64,000 bases of DNA from Elephas maximus indicus (GCF_024166365.1 NC_064844.1:1426001-1490000); one strand, 5' to 3'. Shown: positions 11,798-24,409, counted from the stretch's first letter. Made by a program: numbers and translations. The notes: generated by a model not told the origin, from the letters alone.

Positions 11798-12938
11798 ATC
11801 TTTTTTAAAATTTTATTTTTGTTGTTGTTGCTGAGAATATACATAGCAAAATACACACCAACTCAACGGTTCCTACATGTGCTATTCAGAGACATTGATT
11901 ACATTCTTCGAGTTGTGCAACAATTCTCACCCTCCTTTTCTTAGTTGTTCCTCCCTAGTTAACATAAACTCACTGCCCCCTAAGGTTCCTATCTAATCTT
12001 TCTTGTTGCTGTTGTCAATATGATCCCATACAGAGAGATCTTAAAAGAGTACAATGCTCAGGGCGGGCATTCCTTAGTAGTTAAGCTAAACTACTGTTTG
12101 GTTTTAAGAAGACTTCAGGGATATTTTTGGTTTAAGGTTTAAAGATTATCTCAAGACAATAGTTTCAGGCAACGGCTTCAGAAGGCCTGGGTTCCAAGAT
12201 AATTTGAAATTCTGTTCTGCATTTCCTCCTTTTTGATCAGGATTCTTCTACAGATTCTTCGATCAAAACACGCAGTAACGACAGCTGGGCACCATCCAGC
12301 TCCCCTGGTCTCATGGCAAAGGAGGCAGTTGTTCATGGAGGCAATTAGCCACACATTCCATATCTTCCTCCTATTCCTAGCTTTCCTTCTTCCTCTGCTG
12401 CTCCAGGCTTCAGGGGATATTTTTGGTTTAAGTTTTAAAGATTATTTTAGGGCAATAAATTTGGGGATTTATCAAGCCTCCATGGCTCCAGAAAATATTG
12501 ATTCCATGAGAATTTGAAATTTCCTTCTGCATTTCCCCCCTATTGATGAGGATTCTTCTACACTATCTTTGATCAAAATGTTCAGTAATGGCAGCCGGGC
12601 ACTATCCAGCTCTTCTGGCCTCATGGCAAAGGGGGCAGTTGTTCATGGAGGCACATGGAGGCAATTAGCCGCACGTTCCTCCTCTTATTTCTGACTCCCC
12701 TTCTTCCTCTGTTGTTCTAGGCTAATGGAGACCAGTTGTTGTGTCTTGGATGGCCGCCTGCAAGCTTTTAAGACTCCAGGCACTACACATCGAACTAGGA
12801 AGTAGAACAGAAGCACTAAACACGTTATTAGACCAATTAACTGGAATATCCCATGGAACCATGACCCTAAACCTCCAAACCGAGGAATCAAATCCCATGA
12901 GGTGTTTGGTTGTACATAAGCAGCCTCAGCAGCTACTT
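11798..12938 (-). mobile_element. L1 3'UTR fragment with internal duplication
   Basis: Starts on plus with a T-rich run (A-tail of the minus element). It contains two diverged copies of a roughly 300-bp segment (about 12105-12360 and 12405-12680: 'ggatatttttggtttaag' to 'cagttgttcatggaggca'). The 'ggccgcctgcaagcttttaa' block at 12745-12775 matches the 3'UTR of the L1 at 13165-18667 (13790-13815). Confidence 0.7.
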
Positions 12939-12970
12939 TTTTTTTTTTTTTTTTTGCTGTTGTTGTAAAT
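12939..12970 (-). mobile_element. Left stub of an L1-like 3' end (continues at 18857)
   Basis: A T19 run plus 'gctgttgttgtaaatata', interrupted by the DNA transposon. The continuation resumes at about 18857 as 'tctatcacagaacttttgcc'. Confidence 0.55.
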
Positions 12971-13165
12971 ATAAGCAGTCCCTGGGTTAGGAGCAAGCTC
13001 TCTTCCTAAGTCTGTCTTTCAACCAAATTTGTATTTAAGTTGGAACGGTTGAGTACAATTCGTATGTAATGTTAGTCAAACATTTGTCTTAGTATGTAGT
13101 ATATTGTGTACTGTTCTATGCATAAAAAACATTAAAGAAACTTTCATATACGTTAAAACATCTTT
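12971..13165. mobile_element. Left half of a TIR DNA transposon
   Basis: Terminal sequence GCAGTCCCTGGGTTA at 12976-12990 is the inverted counterpart of GTAACTCGGGGACTGC at 18834-18849, with TA-containing flanks. Resembles a Tc1/mariner/pogo-type (Tigger-like) non-autonomous element. The L1 at 13166-18667 splits it. Confidence 0.7.
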
Positions 13166-14728
13166 TAAAAAAATTTGTGTTTTAGGTGAAAGTTTATAGC
13201 ACAAATTAGTTTTTCATTTAAAGTTTTATACACGAATTGTTTTGTGACTTTAGGTGTAATCCCTGCAACGTGTCAGCACTCTCCCCCTTTCCCTTTCCAC
13301 CCTGGGTTCTCTGTGTCCATTCGTCCAGTTTTCCTGTCCCTTCCTGCCTTCTCTGTCTCTGCTTTTGGGCAGTTGTTGCCCATTTGGTTTCGTATACTTG
13401 ACTGAACTTCCTTGCGTGTGTTACTGTTTGTTTTATAGGACTGTTTAATCCTTGCCTGAAAGGTGGACTTTGGGAGTGGCTTCTGTTCTGAGTTAGCAGA
13501 GTGTCTGGGAGTCATAGGCTTGGGGGTTCCTTCACTTACTGTCAGACCAATAAGTCTGGTCTTTTTTTGTGAATTTGAACTTTGTTCTATATTTTTCTCC
13601 TGCTCTTTCCAGGACCCTCTATTGTGATCCTTGTCAGAGCGGTCGGTAGCCAGGTACCATCTAATTCTTCTGGGCTCAAGTTAGTAAAAAAGAGGCCCAT
13701 TAATCCTTTGGACTAATATTTTCCTTGTATTTTTGGTTTCCTTCCTTCTCCTTTGCTCCAAACAGGATGGGGCCAATAGATGCATCTTAGATGGCTGCTC
13801 GCAAGCTTTTAAAACTCCACATGCTACTCACTAAAGTAGGATGTAGAACATTCTCTTATGAACTATGTTATGCCAGTTGACCTAGATGTCCCCCAAGACC
13901 ATGGCACCCAGCCCTCAGCCCAGTAACTCAGTCCCTCAAGGTGTTTGGATGTGTCTAGGAAGCTTCTATGACTTTGCCGTGGTCAAGTTGTGCTGACTTT
14001 CTCCATATTGTGTGTTGTCTTTCCCTTCACCGAAGTTAACACTTGTATACTATCTAGTTAGTGATTTCTCCTCCCCACCCCTGCCCTTCCTTGTAACCAT
14101 CAAAGTTTTTTATTTTTCCTGCGTGTAAACTTTTTCTTGGGTTTTTATAATAGTGGCCTCATGCAATATTTGTAAATAATGCTGCAATGAACACGGTGTG
14201 CATATATGTCTACTTGTGTGACCGTTTTACATTCCCACCAACAGTGCATGAGAGTTTCAATCTCCCCTCAACCTCTCCGACATTTTTTTTTGTGATTAGT
14301 ACTAGTGATGTTGGAGTGAGATGGTATCTGATTGCATTTCTCTAATGGCTCATGATTGTGAACATTTCCTCTTGTGTCTGTCAGCCATCTGAATTGAATG
14401 TCTTCTTTGGTCAAGTGTCTGTTCATATCTTTTTACTCATTTTTTAATTGGATTATTTGTCTTTTTGTTATTGAAGTGTTGAAGTATTCTATAGATTTTA
14501 GAGATTAGACCCTTCTTGAATATTTTTTCCAAATTTTTTCCCCCAGTCTGGGAAGTCTTTTGGTGAGCACAGGTGTTTACTGTTTTGGTGAAGTCTTTTG
14601 ATGAGCATAAGTGTTAAATTCTTAGGAGCCCCCAGTTATCTAGCTTATCTTCTAGTGTTTGTGCATCGCTAATTATGATTTGTATTGTATTTATGCCATG
14701 TATTAGAGCCCCTGGTGTTGTCCCTGTT

Positions 14729-17690
14729 TTTATTCCGTGATCTTTATTGTTTTAAGTTTTATATTTAGGTCTTTGATCCACTTTGAGTTAGTTTTTGTGT
14801 GTGGTGTGAGGTGTGGGTCCTGTGTCATGTTTTTACGGATGGACATCCACTTTCGCCAGCACCATTTATTAAAAGGACTGTCTTTTCCCCGTTTAATGGA
14901 CTTTCGTTCTTCATCAAAGATCAGCTGACAGTACGTAGATGGATTTACCTCTGGGTACTCGATTCTGTTCCACTGGTTTGTGTGTCTTTCATTGTACCAG
15001 TACCAGGCTTGTTTGACTACCGTGGTGGTACAGTAGGTTCTGAGATCAGGTAGCATGAACCCTCCTACTTTGTTCTTTTTCTTCAGTAAGGCTTTTCTCA
15101 TGTGGGGCCTCTTTCCTTTCCATATAAAGTGAATGATTAGTTTTTCTATCTCATTAAAGAATCCCGTTGGTATTTGGATCAGGATTGCTTTGTATTTGTA
15201 AACTGCTTTGGGTAGAATTGACATTTTCACAATGTTGAGTCTACCTATCCATGAGCATGGTATGTTTTTCCATTTATGTAGGTCTCTTTTGGTTTCTTGA
15301 AGTAGTGTTTTATAGTTTTCTTTGTATAGGTCTTTTACATCCCCGATTAGATTTATTCCTAAATATTTTATCTTTTTAGGTGCTATTATAAATGGTATTG
15401 TTTTTCTGATTTACTTTTTGCAGTTCTCTTTATTCGTGTATAGGAATTAAACTGATTTGTGTATGTTGATTTTGTATCCTGCTACTCTGCTAAATTTTTC
15501 TGTTAGTTCCAGTAGTTTTCTTATGGAATCTTTGCAGTCCTGTATGTATAGGATCATATCATCTGTGAATAGGGATAGTTTTACTTCTTCATTTCCAATT
15601 TGGATGCCCTTTATTTCTTTTTCTTGCCTTCGGCCTAGGACTTCAGGCACAATGTTAAATAGGAGTGGTAATAAAGGGTATCCTTGGCTTGTTCCTGTTC
15701 TAAGGGGGAGTGCTTTCAGCCTCTCTCCATTGAGAATGATGTTGTCTGTTGGTTTTGTATAGATACCCTTTGTTATGTTGAGGAATTTCCCTTCTATCCC
15801 TATGTTATTGACAGTTTTTTTTTTTTTTTTAATCAGGAATGGGCGTTTGCCTTTATCAAATGCCTTTTCTGTGTCAATTGAGTTGATCATGTGATTCTTT
15901 TCTTTTGTTCTATTTATGTGCTGGATTACATTGTTGATTTTCTAATGTTGAACCATCCTTGCATACCTGGTATAACTCTCGCTCGATTGTGTTCTATTAT
16001 TTTTTTGATCTGGTGCTGAATTCTATTGGCTAGAATTTTGTTGAGAATTTTTACACCTATATTAATGAGAGATGTTGGTCTGTAGTTTTCTTTTTTTGTG
16101 GTGTCTTTTTCTGGCTTTGGTATCAGGGTTATGGTGGCTTCATAGACTGAATTTGGGAATATACTTTCTTTCTCTATTCTCTGATATAGTTTGAGTAGTG
16201 CTGGTGTGAGCTATTCTCTGAATGTTTGGTAGAATTCTCTGGTGAATTTGTCTGGGCCACGTCTTTTTTTGTTGTTGTTGGGAGTTTTTTTTTTTTTTTT
16301 TTTTTTTACCTCTTCAATCTCTTCTCTTGTTATGGGTCTGTTCAGATTTTCTATCTGAGCTTGTGTTAGTTTAGGTAGGTAATGTGTTTCTAGAAATGTG
16401 TGCATTTCCTCTACATTCTCAAATTTGTTGGAGTACAGTTTTTGGTAGCACTCTGTTATGATCCTTTTTATTTCAGTTAGGTCTGTTGCAATGTCCCCCA
16501 TCTCATTTCTTATTTGGGTTATTTGCTTCCCCTCCTGCTTTCCTTTTGTCAGTTTGTCCAGTGGTTTGTCAATTTTGTTGGTCCTTTCAAAGAACCAACT
16601 TTTGATCTTGTTAATTCTTTCTATTGCTTTTCTGTTCTCTATTTCATTTGTTTTTGCTCTAATCATTATTGTTTTCATTTTTCTGCTGGCTGTGGGCACT
16701 TTTGCTGTCCTCTGTTTGTTTGAGTTGTGGGACTAGAATTTGATTTGGGCCCATTCATTTTTGATATGTGCGTATATCGCTATAAATTGACCTCTGAGCA
16801 CTGCCTTTGCTGTATCCCAAAGGTTTTTAGCGTGATGTGTTTCCACTCTCATTTAATTCTAGAAATTTTTTGATTTGCTCTTTGATTTCTTCTATTACCC
16901 AATTGTTTTTAAGCAAGATGTTATTCAGTTTCCATGTATTTGATTTTTTTTTTTTTTCTTGCTCTTCTTGTTATCCATTTCTACTTTTATGGCATGTGAT
17001 CAGAGAGAATACGTTGTATTATTTCAATGTTTTGGATTTTATTGAGGGTTGCTTTGTGGCCAAAAATGTGGTCTATTCTGGAGAATGTTCCATGTGTGTT
17101 GGAAAAGAATGTATACTTTGCTGCTGTTGGGTGGAGTGTTCTACGTATATATATCTGTGAGGTCAGGTTGGTTGGTTTTGGCCTTTAGCTCTTCTTTGAG
17201 TGTCTTTCTAAATGTTCTGTTCTTTACCAAGAGTGGTGTGTTGAAGTCTCTTACTATTATTGTGGAACTGTCTATTTCTCTTTTCAGTGCTGTTAGAGTT
17301 TGTTTTATGTATTTTGGAGTCCTGTTGTAGAGTGCACAGATATTTATTAAGGTTATGTCTTCTTGGTGAATTGTCCCTTTAATCATTATATAATGTCCTT
17401 CCTTGTCTTTTATGGTTAATTTTGCCTTAAAGTCTATTTTATATGAGATTAGTATTGCCACTTCTCCCCTTTTTTGGTTATTATTTGCTTGATATATTTT
17501 TTCCATCCTTTGATTTTTAATATATTTATGTCTTTGATCTAAGATGTGTCTCTTGTAGACAGCATATTGATGGGTCATGCTTTTTTTATCCATTCTGCCA
17601 CTCTCTGTCTCTTTATAGATGCATTTAAGCCATTTACCTTCAGTGTGATTACCAGTAGTATGAGTTTATTACTGTCATATTGATGTGCTT
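14729..17690 (-). pseudogene. L1 ORF2p remnant
   Basis: Endonuclease part at 17593-17141 (GEVAILISYKIDFKAK; VRDFNTPLLVKNRT, with the catalytic VGDFN changed to VRDFN). RT part at 15890-15447 with [12 protein letters not shown] and FTDDMILY, where the catalytic box FADD has become FTDD. C-terminus at 15230-14730 with [20 protein letters not shown] and LPDLRTYC. Multiple frameshifts and simple A/T expansions. Confidence 0.88.
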
Positions 17691-18124
17691 TTTTTGTGGT
17701 GCTGATGTTTTCTTTGTTTCTCTTACTTTCCTGTGCTGTGTTCCTTTTGTTTGTGGATTTTCTTTTCTTTCAATATTATAGATTTTGTGTTTACTAAGAC
17801 TTTATGTTTTTCTTATTTTTTATTCTGATAAGTAGGTTTGTTAACTTTCTTTGTGGTTACCTTGAAATTTACCCTTATCTTCCTAAGTTTAAACTAGTCT
17901 TTTATTACTTGATATCACCTTGACTTCCTCTTCATTTGGAAGTTCTATACCTACACAGTTTATTCCCCCTTATATTGTTTTGACATTGTCATCATTTAGA
18001 GATTGATGTCTCTGTTTTCCTGCTTTAAGGCATTTAGCTTTGCTGTATTATTGAGAGTCCTTTACCTAGCTTAGGATCTGGCTGATGCTCTCCTGTGGCC
18101 TAGACTCTGGTTGTTGTCGAATGT

Positions 18125-18640
18125 TGTTGGTTCTCTAACCAAAGTACTGCCTTTAATATTTCTTCTAAATGTGGTTTGGTTTTTACAAATTCCCTTAATT
18201 TCTGTTTATCTGGAAATGTCCTAATTTTGCCATCGTATCTGAGAGAGAGTTTTGTAGGATATCTTACTCCTGGTTGGCAATTTCAAGGTTTTGTATATGT
18301 CATCCCATTGCCTTCTTGCCTGCATAGTTTCTGCTGCGTAATCAGAGCTCATTTCTCCTTTGTAAATGACTTCATTTTTCTCGAGCTGCTCTCGGGATTC
18401 TTTCTTTGTCTTTGGTTTTGGCGAGTGTGATTATGATAGGTGTTGGTGACCTTTTTGGAGGGTCTACCGTATATGGGGCTCCTTGAGCTTCTTGCATGGT
18501 CAGCTTTTCGTCTTTTATGATATTTGGCAAGTTTTCTGCCAATAAATATTCAACAGTCTTCTCTATTTTTCATTTTCTGGAACTTTGATCATATGCAATT
18601 TTTTGCTCTTGATTTTGTCCCACATAATTCTTAGGTTTTA
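18125..18640 (-). pseudogene. L1 ORF1p C-terminal remnant
   Basis: Nucleotide-level match to 3545-4100 of the first L1 (for example 'ggtttggtttttacaaattccc' at 18172). Broken frame, and the coiled coil is absent because of 5' truncation. Confidence 0.75.
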
Positions 18641-18667
18641 TTCATTCTTTTCTCTGATTTCTTACAC

Positions 18668-18856
18668 TAAAACGTCTTTAGCATAATACAGTAATAATAA
18701 TAACATTTTGATGCATGTCACAAAGTGGCTCCCTTTTGTTATTATGAACCATTTTATGTACCTCAGATTTTTAATATAATAGGCTTAATGGGGATTGGTT
18801 TGTAACTATGGGTTGTATGTAAGTCAGATGTTTGTAACTCGGGGACTGCCTGTATA
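18668..18856. mobile_element. Right half of the TIR DNA transposon
   Basis: Ends GTAACTCGGGGACTGCCTGTATA, the inverted partner of the left end at 12971-12990. Interior AT-rich. Confidence 0.7.
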
Positions 18857-19107
18857 TCTATCACAGAACTTTTGCCAATTCTACTTTTTATAGGTGTACA
18901 ACTTGATGATGGCATTTATAATAAGTGGCTGTGCAACCCTACCTTAATCGATGTGATTTTTCCATCACCATAAATTAAAAGCCAGTACTCCATAATCAAG
19001 AACCCCTCCCCCCCCACCCTGGTAACCACTAGGAAATGTTGGCTTTAAACATTTGCCTGTTCTGTTCTTTTTATATGTGAGGTCATACAATATTTGTCTT
19101 TTTGTCA
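18857..19107 (-). mobile_element. L1-like 3' fragment, right continuation
   Basis: Continues the stub at 12939-12970 ('tctatcacagaacttttgcc', 'ctttttataggtgtacaact'). Includes a C9 run at about 19008. L1M-like tail, moderate confidence. Confidence 0.5.
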
Positions 19108-19109
19108 CT

Positions 19110-19258
19110 AACCAAACAAAACCCATTTTCATCGAGTTGATTCTAACTCATAGAGACCCTATAGGACAGGGTGGAACTGCCCCACAGGTTTTCCAAGGAG
19201 CACCTGGTGGATTTGAACTGCAGACCTTTTGGTTAGCAGCTAAGCTCAACTACTAGTA
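19110..19258 (-). mobile_element. AfroSINE
   Basis: 'cattttcatcgagttgattc' to 'ttttggttagcagctaagct', antisense. Its head end (A box) is eroded. Confidence 0.88.
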
Positions 19259-19259
19259 T

Positions 19260-21025
19260 CTTTAAAGGTGGTCCTGCCACATGGGGCAATCTGGACATCC
19301 AGCTGGACTCCAGACCAGTATTTCCCGTTGCCTCCTGCACATCTCCGTGTGAATGAACTTCCAGGCAGCTCACACCCAATGCCACCAAATCTGAACTCAG
19401 GACCCTCTTCCCCAAATTACCCCCTGTGTTTCCAAAATGGATTAATGACAATATAATCCACCTTCCAAACTGAGGACAGTGGGAGCTATCCATTCCACCT
19501 GGGAAAGTGCTCAAAATGTGCCCCTCTGCTTCCTTACTTTGCTCTCCCTTCTTGTAGCTGGACCACATCAGGGGGCACCTCACTGCCCCCTGCCTCTCTC
19601 TCCCTCTCCCATCCACAGGACTCTGCCTACATTTCCAGCATCTTCTCATACCTCTTCCCCAAATGCATCCAATATCCCTTCACACAGCCCTATTACCACG
19701 TCCACACCCCCTTCACATGGCCCTGTTACCACCTCCCTTTGCACATGAGGTTTTCTCTCTCTGCATTTCTTTCCACCCTTCCATCTCCCCCAAATGTTTG
19801 TCTGCCTGGGAAACTCCTAACTGCCCTACAACATTCAACCTCAGTGTTACTCTTCCCCAGCACCCTCCCTGACTGAGCCAGAATTAAGGGATCTATCAGT
19901 TGTGCTCCCACAGCGAAGTGTAACCTCAATGTTTATTGGCCAACTTCCCACTAGTCTGAGAAGTCCTTCAGGGCAGGGACAAGTTTAATTCCTATTTGTG
20001 TCCTAGGTGTCTAGCTCAATGCTACCATCTCTCGCTGGCCATATCAGCTTGGCCTTGTCAGACAGACCTCATCCTTACTTTCCTCCTTCCCTCATTCCCC
20101 ACCTCCTTCACCTGGTGGCCTTGGTGCAGCTAATTGGCTCTAGAGCTCACAGGGAATTTAATGGTGCTTTCCCTCTGGGGCACGCAGTTGGAGACAGGCC
20201 AAGCAGGCCTCTCAGCAGGCAGTGAGTGGGCCTTACTGGAGGAGGGGCTGCTTTGTGCAACCCAGGAGCCTCCAGCAAATCGGACTAGATCGCCTTCACT
20301 TCCTGCGCTCAGGGAGATCAGATACTGCCTAATCAACGCTGATTTTTTTTTTTTCTTAATATTTGAAACTGCCAAGAACCAGTTGCCACCCTAGTGGGTG
20401 GCTTTCAGAAATCCCCTCTTTTCTGGTGTTTGACTTCTTGTGAGTTTCAAGAAACCAAACTATTTGGAAAGAACCTGCACTTAGAAGTTCTTTGAACTGT
20501 TTGTGAAGCCCTGGCAGGAAGTGACTTGGGATCTGGGTTAGAAAGTCTTGCCTCACTCCCAGGAGAGGTGGGAGGAATGAAATACAGGTGCATCTGGGTG
20601 TGGGTGTGGCTTCAGAGTGTTCCCATAGCCACTTGTCCACGTGTGGTCATTTTTACAGATCTCGTCTGATCTGCAGTTGGAGGGTGCCTGTTTAAGCTGT
20701 ATTGTATCCACGACACGTTGGTCATCACCTGTTCTCTGGATTTGATAAGCTTCCTTTCTCATCAAGGGAATGGTTCTCAGCCTGATCTTTGTAATCCTGA
20801 AGTAGACTAAGCAACAATCCAGTGAAACTCTGTAAGAATTAAATGTCTTACCTAATTCCCCAAGTAAAACAACTCTTCTGAGAATATGTTTGGAGAGGGG
20901 CTTGGTGGCAGGCCAGGGCCGCGTATCTCCCCACTGTTGCGTGGGAGGTGGAATTCTGTGACTGCAGTTGGCTGGGGATAGAGACACTGGCCTTCTGATT
21001 CTGCTGATGGATTTTAGGAGACGGG
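19260..21025. other. Intergenic with an L2 3' fragment
   Basis: An L2-like 3' end (+) lies at about 19790-20035 ('ccttcagggcagggacaagt', 'gtgtcctaggtgtctagctc'). The rest is unassigned; the open frames of up to about 145 codons show nothing recognisable. Confidence 0.5.
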
Positions 21026-21112
21026 ATGCCCATTATGGGTCAAGCACTATGCACAGTGCACTTGATCTTCGTGGTGCCTCAGCATTGTTTACTGAACCCT
21101 GCTATGTGCCAG

Positions 21113-21283
21113 GGAGCCCTGGTGGCGCAGTAGTTAGGAGGTAGGGCTGCTAACCAAAAGGTTAGCAGTTCAAATCCACCAGCTGCTCCTTGGAAACCCT
21201 ATGGGGCAGTTCTACTCTGTCCTATAGGGTCGCTATGAGTCAGAATTGACTCAATGGCCACGGGTTTGGCTTTTTGGTTTTGT
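21113..21283 (+). mobile_element. AfroSINE, full length
   Basis: 'ggagccctggtggcgcagta' head, B box 'agcagttcaaatccacc', tail 'gggtcgctatgagtcagaat', then a T/G-rich end. Confidence 0.94.
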
Positions 21284-21316
21284 TTCCTTTAATCCATGTA
21301 ACAACTCTCTGAGGTG

Positions 21317-21501
21317 CTGTTGATTCAGACCCATAGTGACCCTACAGGACAGAGTAGAGCTGCCCCATAGGGTTTTCTAGGCTGTGATCTTTACGGGAGC
21401 AGATCACCAGATCTTTTCTCCCACGGTGCAGCTGGTGGGTTCAAACCGCCAACCTTTCAGTTAGCAGCAGAGCGTTTAACTGTTGTGCCACCAGGACTCC
21501 T
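21317..21501 (-). mobile_element. AfroSINE, long variant
   Basis: Antisense copy with an extra middle segment 'ctgtgatctttacgggagca' not in the short form. Ends 'gttgtgccaccaggactcc'. Confidence 0.9.
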
Positions 21502-21954
21502 TCTCTTTGAGGCGGGTTCTATTTTATAGTCAAGATTTTCCAAAAGGTAAAACTGACGCACAGAGAGATTAAGCAGCTTCTACAGTTTTTCAGAGTCTGT
21601 AAGTAAGTGCCAGAGCTGGAATCGGAGTCAGGGCGGTCCAACTGCGGAGCTGCCTGAACACTTCACTGTGCTTCTCTTGTGAAGCCGGTGTCGACGTCCC
21701 CTCTGCAGATGAGTGAACTGTGGTCACTGAACTCAAAGAGGCCCCAAGAGCCATAAGACATGGAGCTGAGGCATCCACACAGCTCTAACCGCCCTGAGGC
21801 CTGTGACATTCTCTTACCCTACACTACTTAGACAGCTGATACACTTCTTTAAAAGTCAAGTAGCTCTACAAGGCTTATTTTAAAAAAGAGAAGAAACAAA
21901 AGGAAAAAGTCATTTCGCTTCCTTATCTCCATTCCTGATTTCTGTTTCCTAAAC

Positions 21955-22119
21955 CCCAAAACCAAATCCATTGCTGTCAAGTCAATTCCAACTCCTAGCG
22001 ACCCTATAGGACGGAGTAGAACTGCCCCATAGGGCAACCAAGGAGTGGTTGGTGGATTGGAACTGCCGAACCCTTTGGTTAGTAGCTGAGCTCTTAATCA
22101 CTGTGCCACCAGGGCTCCT
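21955..22119 (-). mobile_element. AfroSINE
   Basis: 'ccattgctgtcaagtcaatt' to 'ctgtgccaccagggctcc', antisense and near full length. Confidence 0.93.
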
Positions 22120-22301
22120 TCTGTTCCCTAGAGACAACATTTTATACTTTTTGAGATTTGCTCCTATTATTTACCTTCATATCTCTAAATTACATGCTCA
22201 TACTTTTCTAGATTTTTCAGTTTTAGAGATTGTCTGCTTACTAACCACTGAAGATGACGATTTCACACTCTTACAATCTGTCCCCCTCGCTTCCTTTCCC
22301 C

Positions 22302-22460
22302 ACCAAACCTGTTGCTGTCAAGTTGATTCCGACTCATAGCAACCCTATAGAACACAGTATAACTGCCCCATAGGGCTTCCAAGGAGTGGCTGGTGGATTC
22401 AAACTGCTGACCTTTTGGTTAGCAGCCAAGCACTTTAACCACTGTGCCACCCAGGCTCCT
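22302..22460 (-). mobile_element. AfroSINE
   Basis: 'ctgttgctgtcaagttgatt' to 'ctgtgccacccaggctcc', antisense and near full length. Confidence 0.93.
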
Positions 22461-22461
22461 A

Positions 22462-24409
22462 CTCTCTCTCCTCCAACCTGCCCAATATAGTTACAGTTTG
22501 GGGCTAGTTCAATATTTCCTATTTACATTATTATAAATATCCACAGCTGAGCCATGTAATATACTGTAGTTACATTTTCTTTGTATTTAATTTTTGATTC
22601 CCCCAGAGTTTAATACACGTCATTTCAAGAAACTTGATTATTCTTAAACTTTCTGGTAGAGTGTTAGTATCTTCTGTGCTCAAGTATATCAGGTGAACTT
22701 TTTGTTTTTTCTTGGAAATATTTCTCCTGGATCCCTCTGTCTTCCTGCTCCAATCTGGACTAATTACTAAGGACTTGGTACATAGCTGTTATCCTGGGAG
22801 ATTAACTATCTGTCTGTCTCTCTGTCCATTCATCTATCTATCCAAATTTGTACAGCCCTGGTGATCTTTTGGACAACTTTCACGTCACAGCTACCCTGTG
22901 AAGCTTGGGGGGAGAGAACAAGGCGCAGCAAGGTTCAGCGTCGGCTAAGGCTACGCAGACGGAGTGGCAGAGCCAGGCTAGAACTCGTCTCCTGACCCTC
23001 GGCCTTAGGTTCTCTGCAGGATGCCACAGTGCCCCCTGCAGCCCAGCACCGATGCCCCTCGTTGCTGCTGGCCGGGCTCCCCTCCAAGGTTCCAGACCCC
23101 ACGGAAGGGTGCAAGGTGGTGGGGACTTGAGTCTTACCTCCATCTAGCTTCTTTCGTAAATGGGAGCTACGGTAGAGCACTTGGATGTTAAATCATACTT
23201 CCTGAGTCTGCCACTTGTTATGCAATATGGAGCTGTTCTTGTATGATTGCTAAGCCTCGATTTCCTCATTTGTACAATAGGAATAATAGTGCTACCTTGT
23301 AGGGTCATTATAAAGATTAAGTGCCATAATGTTTTAAAGGACACATCATAAATGCTTAGTAAACATTAAATATGTTTATAATTACACTCTAGAACTCCCT
23401 GGAGGTGGTAATACTTTTACTATTGGGCCCATTTTCTTTAGTGTCTTTGTGTCCCTGGACCATGTTAGGATGTTGCTAAGAGAGCTGTGTACAAGAGATT
23501 TTTCTAAATTAGCAATTTATGAATCTCACCTGAGCTAATCTTGGTTGCTAAAATGCCCTGTCATCCTTCCATTTACCCCTACTTCAGCTTCTAGCGATTG
23601 CTGAAGTCCATTAGCTAACTGAGGCCAACTGACCAATACTATTATTAGTCAAAAAAAGAAAAAAAACAAAGTAAAATGAACACCATCCAAATGTCCCAAT
23701 TCTTGTTTTTTTTTTTCTGATTTTTCCTTTAAATTTTTTTCTTCATTGTTGCATGGTGCAAAGATGGGTCCACGAAGAACCTGTTAGAATGTTTATTTGA
23801 AACCTTTTCAGCACAGTGTGTTACTGTGTTACTGTGAGTTACATCCTAGGAGCAGCCAGTAGCCCCGTCAGAATGCATGCTGTAGGCATGGTCAGCAGTC
23901 GGTCCAGCTAGGAAGCCCACACTTCAGAGGTGACTGCGAGAAGCCCCAGCCCAGTCAGTACAGGAACCCAGGAGGCTTTGCTAATTGCCTTGTTAAATAG
24001 CAGGTGGAGCACGTGGCTTTTAATTATTTTAATGGATGAGATGCAGGCTCTCCTTTGTAAAGTCAGTGCTAGATGTTAAATTGGCTAAAAATGAGCGACT
24101 GACCGTTCTTACAGGAAGTGTGAGGATGCAACGAGCCCTGTAACCTGTACTTGTAGGGATAGCGCCCGAGGCTTAATTGCTAGCAGACCTGTGTCCAGTC
24201 ATTAGTAGGGGATTCTGGTCAGCTGATGCTGGTTACAAGCCTGACAGAACTTTACCTCCAGAACACGGTCTGCCTCGAGTGACCCTTTCATGCAGGTGTA
24301 GTCGGATCACCTGACAGGACAGAGAGCTGGGGCTCCTTTAAGCTTAGAAAGCAGGCTGCATCAACTGTTACTGCTGCCAGTGACTGTTTAATAAGTGACT
24401 CTAGGTGAG
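22462..24409. other. Intergenic with two MIR fragments
   Basis: MIR (-) at about 22870-23015 ('ggagtggcagagccaggcta') and MIR (+) at about 23180-23375 ('cgatttcctcatttgtacaa'). The remainder holds no recognisable gene. Confidence 0.55.

Larger units (their letters stand above)
13166..18667 (-). mobile_element. 5'-truncated L1, about 5.5 kb, inserted in the DNA transposon
   Basis: 3'UTR at 13166-14728, ORF2 remnant at 14729-17690, inter-ORF at about 17690-18125, then the C-terminal part of ORF1 at about 18130-18640, where it is truncated. A 12-13-bp direct repeat (ttaaaacatcttt at 13153-13165; taaaacgtcttt from 18668) fits a target-site duplication. Same family as the element at 1-5846. Confidence 0.88.
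21030..21650 (-). mobile_element. MIR split by two AfroSINEs
   Basis: MIR-like pieces at about 21030-21112, 21284-21316 and 21502-21650 ('gctatgtgcca', 'catgtaacaactctctgagg', 'aaaactgacgcacagagaga') form one minus-strand MIR once the two SINEs are removed. Confidence 0.65.

Noticed and set aside
11284-11856. 190-codon frame with Arg-Thr repeats
   Set aside because: The length comes from the hexanucleotide repeat, which is open in all frames; the flanks show no coding character.
21113-21200. tRNA gene-like A and B boxes
   Set aside because: These are the tRNA-derived heads of AfroSINEs, repeated at about twenty sites and without a cloverleaf-consistent 3' half.
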